Source of the DNA: Acidobacteriota bacterium
GTDB lineage: Bacteria > Acidobacteriota > Blastocatellia > UBA7656
Reading direction: 5' to 3'
Assembly (NCBI GenBank): GCA_040754075.1
Contig: JBFMDH010000026.1
Coordinates: 49,244-113,243, forward strand
Length of the DNA stretch: 64,000 bases
Part shown: positions 44,382 through 52,297 of the stretch, in pieces
How the letters are laid out: each line of letters begins with the position of its first letter
Numbering within the stretch: position 1 is the stretch's first letter
Notes under the pieces: generated by a model
Databases searched by the model: none
What the model saw: the letters and a program-made list of their open reading frames with translations, nothing else
Told to the model about the DNA's origin: nothing
Made by a program: the position numbers and the translations under genes

Positions 44382-45575
44382 TCAGCCGTCCAACTTCAAG
44401 AAAAACTTTTTAAGTTCGCGGCGATTGGTTTGCAAATGTTTGTCAATCGCATTGCGGCGCATAATGCGCATCTCTTTGTTTTCGCCATTCACGTATTCAA
44501 GGTCGGCGAGATATTCGCAATACGAATCCATCGCTATCTGTCGACTGCGGGCGCTGAGGTGCAGACCGTCATTTTCTTGGGTAAAACACCTGGTCATCAT
44601 CTGTCGCGCTTCCCGGTCATTCATATCAAAAATCGGCGAACGCAAAATTTTATAGACTTTGCCGAACAGCGCCGGGTCGTACCAGAACAATCCGTTAATC
44701 GCTGTCGAAAAATGATAATGGTCATGTTGCGAACCACTGAGCGCGCGATTGGCAACCCAGGCTTCAAACTTCGTCGGGTTTTTCAGAGATTGCAAAACAT
44801 CATGTGAAATCACCGTCGAACTGTTGAAATGAAATGATTCATCAAGGAAATGGTGATAGCTGATTTTTGCAGGAATCGGCGCATTTTCCTTGTCCGCATT
44901 TTTTGAGTAGAACTGACTGAGTTGATGTTGAATCAGTTTGCCATTTAATGTCCGCACCCCGCGCACAGCAAAATACTGGCAACCGATAAACGCATTGCCC
45001 GACGAAAGCAGAGTAAAGGCATTGAGTTGAATCCATCGCCAGAATTCTTTCAGGCGGTTCGTCTGATGATGAATCATGGTTTCAACGAAGGGTCCGCGCA
45101 TCGCATAAGTGAACAATCGCTTGCCGAAAACCTTTTCTTCAAATTGTTCGCCGATTTTTTTGAAAGCGTTGATGTGGGCGCGTTCCTGCATGGTTTCAAG
45201 GTCGAGCGTATCGCAAACGATGCGAAAATCTTCGAGGGCATAAAGCCCTGCGGCGCTCGTTTGATTGAAAAAAATCGTCGCGATTTCGGCGGAAATAATT
45301 TGCGAGTAATAAGCCGCCCAGTAAATTTGATTGAGTTTGACGCGCTGCGCTGCGGTTGCGCCGTCCCAGAGCGGCGTGCCGTAGAGCAGAGAAAATTGTT
45401 CGGGATTCCAATATTGATTGGCGCAATCTTCGTAACAGAATTCCTCTGCGAGTTTATCCATCGCGGGTGTGTTGTCTTGCTGGCGATTTTTGCGAAAGTT
45501 CAATTCGAGTTTGCGAAAAGTCTTCCGGTCATCGAGAAGCGAAGGCTCACTCGGTTCAAAAAACGCTCGGTTCAT
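44382..45575 (-). CDS. AurF-like diiron oxygenase (N-oxygenase family candidate)
   Basis: A 397-residue helical protein with an AGGAG site before the ATG. Diiron ligands that can be read are Glu97 (IISAEIATIFF), Glu131-x2-His134 (QERAHINAF), His242 and Glu246-x2-His249 (HHFLDESFHF). The 34-residue gap between Glu97 and Glu131 and the second DExxH fit the p-aminobenzoate N-oxygenase AurF pattern. I cannot place the extra Glu of AurF in the middle helix, so activity is uncertain. AurF-type enzymes oxidise aromatic amines to nitro compounds and some relatives make azoxy bonds. It appears to be the first gene of the minus-strand half of the cluster. Confidence 0.7.
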   Translation of the reverse strand: MNRAFFEPSEPSLLDDRKTFRKLELNFRKNRQQDNTPAMDKLAEEFCYEDCANQYWNPEQFSLLYGTPLWDGATAAQRVKLNQIYWAAYYSQIISAEIATIFFNQTSAAGLYALEDFRIVCDTLDLETMQERAHINAFKKIGEQFEEKVFGKRLFTYAMRGPFVETMIHHQTNRLKEFWRWIQLNAFTLLSSGNAFIGCQYFAVRGVRTLNGKLIQHQLSQFYSKNADKENAPIPAKISYHHFLDESFHFNSSTVISHDVLQSLKNPTKFEAWVANRALSGSQHDHYHFSTAINGLFWYDPALFGKVYKILRSPIFDMNDREARQMMTRCFTQENDGLHLSARSRQIAMDSYCEYLADLEYVNGENKEMRIMRRNAIDKHLQTNRRELKKFFLKLDG

Positions 45576-45689
45576 TTCGGAAAACTCCTGTGCGGTGTGA
45601 AATCAGTCTACGCTAATGGATTATGTGCCCGGTTGAGGTGATTATATGGAGCGGCGCGCTTTGCACGCAAGAACGTTGTGCTGAAAAAA

Positions 45690-46421
45690 TTAACGCGCCG
45701 GTTTCCTGCGCCGCCTTCGACGAACCGGCGTGGCAATCTGTTCGAGCCAGTTTTTGGCTTCGTGAAATTTGTCAAAGCGCATTTCATCCAATCGGAATTC
45801 GCGGCTGTGAATCACCTTGCGCCCGTTTACGGTTTGCCGCTCATGTTTGATGTGGAGCATTTCATGATAGAGAACGAATTCAACAACTGTGCGTGGCGTG
45901 CGTGGCGTATCGAGCGCGCGGCTGATGATGATGGTGTTATGCGTATTGTCGTGATGACCGAGAATGCGTCGGGCTGGGCGCTGACTCCACGACAGTGTGG
46001 GCTTCGGCAACCTGCCTGCAAAATATCTGGCGTTCAACTCATCAAACATGGCGCATAAATCATAGACGTGACCTTGCGGCGAAGTGGTAAGTTTACGACC
46101 ACGTTCGCGGCGCAAACTTTCCGACGCATCCATAATCAAAGGATTCGCAATATACGTGCGATAGGTTGCCTGGTGTTCGGGCGAGACTTTGCGGCGATAG
46201 AGTTTGGCAATGAGAATGCAGGCAAGCGCGAAAAGAATTTCCGCAGGCGCTTCCTGCAAAATATCCGATACCCGCGCAAACACCCTGCCTTGCCGCAGGC
46301 GAATCGTCGAAGAAAGCCCCGTATAGCGATAAAACTCGGCGGTGAGTTCCGGCAGTGGCTCTTTTTTTACGTAAAGCTTTAAGGCTTCATTGAAGATGGA
46401 TTCAAGTTGGGAATTGGTCAT
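45690..46421 (-). CDS. SprT-like zinc metalloprotease-type protein
   Basis: A 243-residue protein with an SprT-like domain: DLCAMFDELNARYFAGRLPKPTLSWS, then TVVEFVLYHEMLHIKHERQ, containing the HExxH zinc motif, and a third ligand His in a following helix. The very basic tail (RRRRRRKPAR) suggests nucleic-acid contact. SprT-like proteins include DNA-protein crosslink proteases in eukaryotes; bacterial roles are not settled. Confidence 0.82.
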   Translation of the reverse strand: MTNSQLESIFNEALKLYVKKEPLPELTAEFYRYTGLSSTIRLRQGRVFARVSDILQEAPAEILFALACILIAKLYRRKVSPEHQATYRTYIANPLIMDASESLRRERGRKLTTSPQGHVYDLCAMFDELNARYFAGRLPKPTLSWSQRPARRILGHHDNTHNTIIISRALDTPRTPRTVVEFVLYHEMLHIKHERQTVNGRKVIHSREFRLDEMRFDKFHEAKNWLEQIATPVRRRRRRKPAR

Positions 46422-46426
46422 TAGCT

Positions 46427-46498
46427 AGTAGGCAGAAGGCAGCGGGCAGTAGGCAGTAGAACAGAAAACTGCCTACCGCCTACTGCTTACTGCCTACT
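46427..46498. repeat. Palindromic heptamer repeat after VWFA gene
   Basis: Units of seven bases (GGCAGTA type) fill the left arm 46427-46457. The complementary GCCTACT-type units fill 46468-46498. The right arm overlaps the VWFA-gene stop codon on the minus strand. Confidence 0.88.
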
Positions 46499-47714
46499 TC
46501 GTTTTTGGTCTGTCGTCGGGTTCGTAATAGCGATTGCGATAGCGTAATTCAACCTTGTTGTTATCGGGTTGACCGTCGCCATCTATGTCAACTTCGATTT
46601 TGATTTTGCGCTCTTTGCCCTCGCGTCGCGTGTTGGTCGGCACGTAGCCGACATCATATTGATTGCGAACCAAGGCTTCGATGGCGCGCATGATTTGCGG
46701 GATTTGGCTCTCGAAGGTCATCTCGAAATATGAGCCGCCGGTGCGTTCTGCAAAAGCGCGCAATTGATTGAAGGCTTGTAAAAAGGTGAGCCGGGTTTCG
46801 TCCGGTAAACGGTGTTCATATTTCTTGAAGAACAGATTGCCAACCCCGACGGTATAAATCGGCACCCCGCCGTTTGAAGCAATCTTCAAGGCTTTATCGA
46901 AAGTCAGTTTGCTGAAAGTATCAATGCCCAGGGTAATCAAAACGATTGCCGTGTTGCCTTCGACCTCCTGCAAGCCCCCGTATTCCTGTTCACCGGCGTT
47001 TTCGGCATAAAGCTGATAGGCTTTGCCGCCCAAAAGGGCAAACGAAATCCCGTCATACATATTCGATTCGCTGAAATTCAAGGTGTCGCGATAGGCGGAC
47101 ATAATCGCCGCGTAAAGTCTTTGCGAATCGTTGGTGAAATCCTGAATGACTTTCGGGCGCATGCTGAAGGTTACAACGGCAGCAAAATCCTGCGGTTTAA
47201 TAAACAGTTGAATGAAACCGGCTGCGGATTGAAAAATTTCCTGCGCGAAAGTGGGATCAAAATAGTTGGTAAAATAACGATTTCTAAAATTGTTATCCAA
47301 TAACAAGACAACCGTTGCGGGACCATCGCCAGAGGAAAAGTTGGTCACTTCCTGTTTGACGCCATCTTCATAAATGCCGAAATTTTTCTTCGCCAGACCG
47401 GGAATCAAACGCCCGGTTTTTTTATCAATGACGCTCACTTGAATGCCGACCACCTGAGTTGACAATTTCAACGCCGGTTCATCTTTCTGATTTTTGGGAA
47501 TCGGCGGCAGGGGGTCTTGTTCATCGGGTTGCGTCTTGTCGCCTGCTTTCGATTTTTCGTCACGCTTTTGCGCGTCGGTCTTCTTCTCTACGTCACTCTT
47601 TTTATTGGGCTGGCGTCCGCTTTGTGCCGATACATTTGAAAACGAAGCGGCTGCAAGCAAAGCGAAAACCAAAAGCGCGACGACCGCCACGCGCAGATAT
47701 TGCAATGAATTCAT
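46494..47714 (-). CDS. Secreted VWFA-related domain protein (acidobacterial type)
   Basis: ATG 47714 follows a GGAGG site; 406 residues. A signal peptide (AVVALLVFALLAAASFSNVSA) is followed by a long charged linker. An N-terminal beta domain (VGIQVSVIDKKTGRLIPGL, then FGIYEDGVKQEVTNFS) precedes a von Willebrand A-like domain (ATVVLLLDNN, RNRYFTNYFD). It belongs to the VWFA-related family described first in acidobacteria, often with dozens of copies per genome. The classic MIDAS Ser-x-Ser is replaced by a DNN stretch, so metal-dependent adhesion is doubtful. Role unknown. Confidence 0.88.
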   Translation of the reverse strand: MNSLQYLRVAVVALLVFALLAAASFSNVSAQSGRQPNKKSDVEKKTDAQKRDEKSKAGDKTQPDEQDPLPPIPKNQKDEPALKLSTQVVGIQVSVIDKKTGRLIPGLAKKNFGIYEDGVKQEVTNFSSGDGPATVVLLLDNNFRNRYFTNYFDPTFAQEIFQSAAGFIQLFIKPQDFAAVVTFSMRPKVIQDFTNDSQRLYAAIMSAYRDTLNFSESNMYDGISFALLGGKAYQLYAENAGEQEYGGLQEVEGNTAIVLITLGIDTFSKLTFDKALKIASNGGVPIYTVGVGNLFFKKYEHRLPDETRLTFLQAFNQLRAFAERTGGSYFEMTFESQIPQIMRAIEALVRNQYDVGYVPTNTRREGKERKIKIEVDIDGDGQPDNNKVELRYRNRYYEPDDRPKTK

Positions 47715-47786
47715 AATTCCTCCAACGATGGTTGAATCACTCTTGGCACAGGCTGGAGATTTTCTCAAAACTCCTCAATACAGTGT

Positions 47787-47845
47787 AGTCTAGCGAGTCT
47801 AGCGAGTCTAGCCGGACTGTGAGCGTAGCGAACCGCCTAGACTTG
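47787..47845. repeat. Palindromic 9-mer repeat after yraN-like gene
   Basis: Three 9-base units (AGTCTAGCG type) span 47787-47818. The partly complementary CTAGACTTGCCGGACT ends at 47845, five bases from the YraN stop codon on the minus strand. Confidence 0.75.
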
Positions 47846-47850
47846 CCGGA

Positions 47851-48321
47851 CTATTCACTAAAATATTTGCCACGCAAAAACACGCTTTCATCAAAATAAC
47901 CGCGCAAGAGGTCAATTTTATTCCCGGTCTTTTGAGGAACCACGGTGACCACATCGTAACGATGGGGCACGTCCATCACTTTCATCAACTGACGAAAACG
48001 ACGGGCAGCGCGGGCGATTTGTCGTTGCTTGCGTAAATCAACGGCGCGTTCGGGCGCAAACAGTTCATCCGATGAACGGGTTTTAACTTCAATGAAAACG
48101 AGCGTGTCTTCATCGTAAGCGACGATGTCGATTTCGCCGGTGATTTTTTGCCCGCGCAAACTGCGACCGAGTGGCACGCGGAAATTGGTGGCGACGATTT
48201 CAAAACCTTCGTTCACTTTTAAAAACTCAAGCGCCAGACGTTCGCCCATTTCGCCAAGCGCCAGATGCGCCGCGCGAGTTTTGGATTTAGCAAATGCAGA
48301 CTTGAGTTTGGCAAACGGCAT
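47851..48321 (-). CDS. YraN/UPF0102 family nuclease-fold protein
   Basis: The start is placed at ATG 48321 (MPFAKLKSAFAK), because an earlier start would run into the divergent der gene; 156 residues. The core shows GERLALEFLKVNEGFEIVATNFR, GEIDIVAYDEDTLVFIEVKTRS and RKQRQIARAARRFR. This is the UPF0102 restriction-nuclease-like fold with Glu-Asp-Glu-x-Lys residues. A role in DNA uptake or repair has been suggested for the family but not fixed. Confidence 0.92.
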   Translation of the reverse strand: MPFAKLKSAFAKSKTRAAHLALGEMGERLALEFLKVNEGFEIVATNFRVPLGRSLRGQKITGEIDIVAYDEDTLVFIEVKTRSSDELFAPERAVDLRKQRQIARAARRFRQLMKVMDVPHRYDVVTVVPQKTGNKIDLLRGYFDESVFLRGKYFSE

Positions 48322-48402
48322 CACGCGAATCTTACTTTGCCAAGGCTTGCTTGTAAAAGCCGCCATCCACAGGCAACATTCAATGTTCGATAGAAAAGGA
48401 AA

Positions 48403-49812
48403 ATGGACATGGAAAACCTTGAAGCACAAAATGCTGCTGAACTAGCGCCTGAAACCGTCAGCCCCGAAAAAAGGGCTTTGCCCACGGTCGTCATCCTCGG
48501 TCGCCCGAATGTCGGCAAATCGACGTTATTCAATCGCCTGACCGGCTCGCGGCGTTCGATTGTCGGCGATGAACCGGGCATCACCCGCGACCGGATTTAT
48601 GGGCGCGTCGAATGGAGCGGGCGTGAATTTCGGCTGGTTGATACCGGCGGCATTATTCCCGATGATAAAGATTTGATTCCGGCAAATATTTTGACCCAGG
48701 CGCGCGCCGCGCTTGATGAAGCGTCGTTGATTATGCTGGTCACCGATGCCCGCGCAGGCATTACGCCCCTTGATGAAGAACTCGCGGAACTGGCGCGTTC
48801 GACCGATAAGCCGGTGTTCGTGGCGGCGAACAAAGTAGATTCGCAACGGGTCGAAGCCGATGCGCTGGAATTTGAACAATGGGGATTTACAGCGGTCTTT
48901 CCGGTGTCGGCTGAACACGGCAATGGCATCGGCGATATGCTCGATGCGGCGATGGAACTGCTGCCTGCGCCGGAAGCGGTCGATGAAAAGCCCGAAGAGT
49001 TGACCCTTGCCATCGTCGGGCGTCCCAATGTCGGCAAATCTTCGCTCATTAATCGCCTGACCGGTGAAGAGCGCGTCATCGTTTCGCCGATACCGGGAAC
49101 CACCCGCGATGCTGTCGATACGGAGATTGAATACGACGGCACGAAATTTAAATTGATTGACACGGCGGGCATTCGTCGCAAAGGCAAAACCGAACTGGTG
49201 GCGGAAAAACTCTCGGTGATTATGGCGCGCAAAAATCTCGAACGCGCACAGGTCGCGGTGATGATGATTGATGCGGTTGAAGGGCCGACCGCGCTTGATG
49301 CCACGATTTGCGGTTACGCGCACGAAGCCGGTGCCAGTTTGATTATCGCAGTGAATAAATGGGACGCCGTAGAGAAAGACAACTACACCACCAAACAATA
49401 TGAAAATCGCATCCGCGAAATGATGAAATTCGCCGATTATGCGCCGATTGTGTTTATTTCGGCAAAAAGCGGGCAGCGAGTGACCAAACTATTAGAGCTG
49501 GCGCGTCAGGCTTTCGAGGCGCGGCGGCAACGCATTCCGACTTCGGAACTCAATCGCTTTTTTGAAGCCAATCTTGAACAACCGAAAGCCACGACCAATG
49601 CCAAATATCCGGTTCGCGTGATGTACATTACCCAGGCGTCGGTCAATCCGCCGACGTTTATTTTGTTTACCTCGACGCGCAACCCGAAAGCCAAATTGCA
49701 TTTTTCTTATGAGCGTTATGTGGAAAACCGCCTGCGTGAGGCTTTCGGATTTTTCGCCACGCCTATCAGAGTCTGGCAGAGGAGAAAACGCGGTAAGCCA
49801 GGCCAACATTGA
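48403..49812 (+). CDS. der: Ribosome biogenesis GTPase Der (EngA)
   Basis: A 469-residue protein with two tandem GTPase domains. G1 is ILGRPNVGKSTLFNRL and the first G3 is DTGGI. The second domain has IVGRPNVGKSSLINRL, DTAGI and NKWD, and a C-terminal KH-like domain ends the protein. Der binds the 50S subunit and is required for its assembly. The ATG has an AAAGGAAA site. It is divergent from yraN and monocistronic as far as I can see. Confidence 0.98.
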   Translation: MDMENLEAQNAAELAPETVSPEKRALPTVVILGRPNVGKSTLFNRLTGSRRSIVGDEPGITRDRIYGRVEWSGREFRLVDTGGIIPDDKDLIPANILTQARAALDEASLIMLVTDARAGITPLDEELAELARSTDKPVFVAANKVDSQRVEADALEFEQWGFTAVFPVSAEHGNGIGDMLDAAMELLPAPEAVDEKPEELTLAIVGRPNVGKSSLINRLTGEERVIVSPIPGTTRDAVDTEIEYDGTKFKLIDTAGIRRKGKTELVAEKLSVIMARKNLERAQVAVMMIDAVEGPTALDATICGYAHEAGASLIIAVNKWDAVEKDNYTTKQYENRIREMMKFADYAPIVFISAKSGQRVTKLLELARQAFEARRQRIPTSELNRFFEANLEQPKATTNAKYPVRVMYITQASVNPPTFILFTSTRNPKAKLHFSYERYVENRLREAFGFFATPIRVWQRRKRGKPGQH

Positions 49813-49895
49813 ACAGCCTTCATCAGTGATGCGGCATTAAAAATAACCACAAAAGCGTAATGAAAAAATTGCGGGGTTGATTGAATTTTACAGGG

Positions 49896-50846
49896 TCAAC
49901 CGTGCTTTCGCATTCTTGGGATAAATGATTCATCTACATCGTCGGAGCAGGTTTGTTTGCGATGTTTCTGTTCGTACATTGACTGGTCGGCTCGATTAAT
50001 CAATTCATCAATCGAATCGGGGGAGTGAATATCGACGGGGATTGCGCCAATGCTTAATGACAGAATATAACTGCGATTGCTGGCAGCATTGTAAGCATCC
50101 AGTTTGGATTGCAAACGGGCGATGATGGATTCGATATTTTCGGGCATCGAATAGGCGGTGAGAACGACAAATTCATCGCCGCCGGTGCGCGCCACGATAT
50201 CGGCTTCGCGAAACGTTTGTTTTAAAATCTCGGCGGTTTTTTTGATGGCGAAATCGCCTTCCTGATGACCGTAGTTATCGTTGATGAGTTTTAACCTGTC
50301 CATGTCCGCAAAGAAAATCAAGGTGTTGCCACCGGCGCGGCGCATCAGTTTCAACTCCTCTTCGGCAAGCAGGGCAAAGCCGCGCCGGTTATAAAGACCC
50401 GTGAGTTCATCAACCAATGAGAGAAAGAGCAATTGCTCTTCCATCTGGCGGTGATCTGTGATGTCTTTACCAACCGCATAAAAAACATTTTCATCGGGAA
50501 ACGGCATCCCGCTCCATAAAATCCAGCGATAGCCTTCGTGTGACAGGAAACGAATCTCCAGCGAAACGATATTATTGCCTTCGGTCATGCGTTTTAATTC
50601 GGTTTGCACCTTGGACAAATCTTCGGGATGGACGAATTCCGCCGAATTTTTGGTGTGAATTTCATCAACCGCGAGTCCGAGAAAATCGGCAAACGCCGGA
50701 TTGATTTTTTTGAATGCGCCGTCAAACCCGACGATGCAAAGCAAATCCGTAGAGAGATTGAAAAAACGATAATAATCCTTGAAGTTTTCGACCTCTGCAT
50801 TCACAGGAAATAAATTTTTACCCAACCTTGATTGTGACTTTTCCAT
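49896..50846 (-). CDS. PAS-GGDEF diguanylate cyclase
   Basis: The start is ATG 50846; 316 residues. One PAS domain (FFNLSTDLLCIVGFDGAFKKI, ending at FYAVGKDITDHRQ) is followed by a GGDEF domain with RTGGDEFVVL and an intact substrate site, so it should make cyclic di-GMP. I see no RxxD inhibitory site directly upstream of the motif. No membrane helix, so a cytoplasmic sensor; the ligand of the PAS domain is unknown. Confidence 0.93.
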   Translation of the reverse strand: MEKSQSRLGKNLFPVNAEVENFKDYYRFFNLSTDLLCIVGFDGAFKKINPAFADFLGLAVDEIHTKNSAEFVHPEDLSKVQTELKRMTEGNNIVSLEIRFLSHEGYRWILWSGMPFPDENVFYAVGKDITDHRQMEEQLLFLSLVDELTGLYNRRGFALLAEEELKLMRRAGGNTLIFFADMDRLKLINDNYGHQEGDFAIKKTAEILKQTFREADIVARTGGDEFVVLTAYSMPENIESIIARLQSKLDAYNAASNRSYILSLSIGAIPVDIHSPDSIDELINRADQSMYEQKHRKQTCSDDVDESFIPRMRKHG

Positions 50847-51025
50847 AGCTGTCAATCGAGCAAATCGCTCGTTGTCTCTAATTTAAATTTGTGTGAGGCG
50901 GTTGATGGACTTAATTTTTAATGTTGTTGCTGCCGTTTTTTTATTATGGTTATCTAAATTGTAACTCAGCAATCCGTTCACCATTCACAAGCAGACCTTA
51001 ATGGTGACTATAGCTTATCACCGAT

Positions 51026-52039
51026 TCAGGAATTCTGAAAATCAATAATATCTTTAAATGGCGTTTTTGCATCTCCGAAATCGGGACGGTAATATTCGGC
51101 GGCGCTGGCAAAATCTTGCAACCAGCCTTCTTCCATACCGAGGGTTTCCATATGGTCGATGGCTTCGAGCCATTCGCTCCAGCGAATTTTTCTTGAAATC
51201 AATGTATAGCGTTCCAGTGTGACTTTGTTGGTCGGAAAATATTGCGCCATTAAAGAGACGGCGACTTTGGGCGACAGTTCTTCGCGTATCCATTTGAGCG
51301 ACTCGTAAATTCCTGCAATGTCATTGGGCAAAACCAGCAGGCGAATCACCAATCCGCGTTTAAGTAAGCCGTTCTCGTCATAAATCAACTCATCGCCGGT
51401 TTGTCGAAACATCTCTTTCAGCGCGGCGCGTGAATGTTCAACGTATTCATTTACTTTTGAATACTCGCGCCCCATCTGATTATCGCTGTATTTCAAATCG
51501 GGAAGGTAGATATCAACGATGCCGTCAAAAAGTTTCAACACGTCAACCGCGTCATAAGCATTGGTATTGTAAACCACCGGCAAACGCAGACCACGCCGGG
51601 CGGCAAGCAGCAGAGATTGTGCGAGTTGCGGCGCAAAATGCGTAGGTGATACCCAGTTGATGTTGTGACAGCCGCGCGCTTCGAGTTCAAGAAAAATTTC
51701 TGCAAGCCGCTCAAAAGAAATCTCGTTTTTGTGCTGCTCTTTGAAGGTCTGGCTGATTTGATAATTTTGACAATAGACACAACGCAGATTGCAAAGCCCC
51801 AGAAAAATATTGCCCGCGCCATGTGTGCCGCTGAGCGCCGGTTCTTCGCCAAAGTGCGGCGTGTAGGAAGAGACAATCGGCAAGCGTCCCGCGTAACAGG
51901 CGGCAAGTTCCTCTTGCAGACGATTGTTATCGCAATCGCGCGGGCAGACGCGACATTTTTCGAGCATCTGCATCAACTGTTTGACGCGCTCGGCGAGTTC
52001 GCCCGATTCCAATAACTTGACATACGACGGCTGCTTCAT
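51026..52039 (-). CDS. Radical SAM protein, pyruvate formate-lyase activase-like
   Basis: A 337-residue protein with the radical SAM cluster motif LCNLRCVYCQNYQ (Cys-x3-Cys-x2-Cys). It follows an N-terminal extra cysteine block (CRVCPRDCDNN). Later segments (VVYNTNAYDAVDVLKLF, IYLPDLKYSD, RLLVLPNDIAG) match the activase-like group formerly grouped with PflA. Such proteins install glycyl radicals or act in peptide and cofactor modification. No target gene is beside it, so the substrate is unknown. Confidence 0.9.
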   Translation of the reverse strand: MKQPSYVKLLESGELAERVKQLMQMLEKCRVCPRDCDNNRLQEELAACYAGRLPIVSSYTPHFGEEPALSGTHGAGNIFLGLCNLRCVYCQNYQISQTFKEQHKNEISFERLAEIFLELEARGCHNINWVSPTHFAPQLAQSLLLAARRGLRLPVVYNTNAYDAVDVLKLFDGIVDIYLPDLKYSDNQMGREYSKVNEYVEHSRAALKEMFRQTGDELIYDENGLLKRGLVIRLLVLPNDIAGIYESLKWIREELSPKVAVSLMAQYFPTNKVTLERYTLISRKIRWSEWLEAIDHMETLGMEEGWLQDFASAAEYYRPDFGDAKTPFKDIIDFQNS

Positions 52040-52297
52040 AAACAGAAATTCTACAGACCTGTGCGAGGCACTTCAAATTTTGAAATGCCTTACAAAACCG
52101 TTTTTGCGAGGCAAGCGTAGTTCAGAAAGAGTGATTACTCAAAATTAAAAACAACCATAAATTTAAAGAAAGAGCTTAAAGAAAACAGAAGCGACATTAC
52201 ATCTCAAAATATAGGAACTGAATAACTCATCAACAGACTGGCGAACAGTCTCAAGGATAGGTCTGGCTAAAAAATCTGCTTTAGGAGTTTTATCATA

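Noticed and set aside
48526..49398. 290-codon open frame antisense to der
   Set aside because: It mirrors the codon bias of der and has no ribosome site or recognisable motif; it is a shadow frame.
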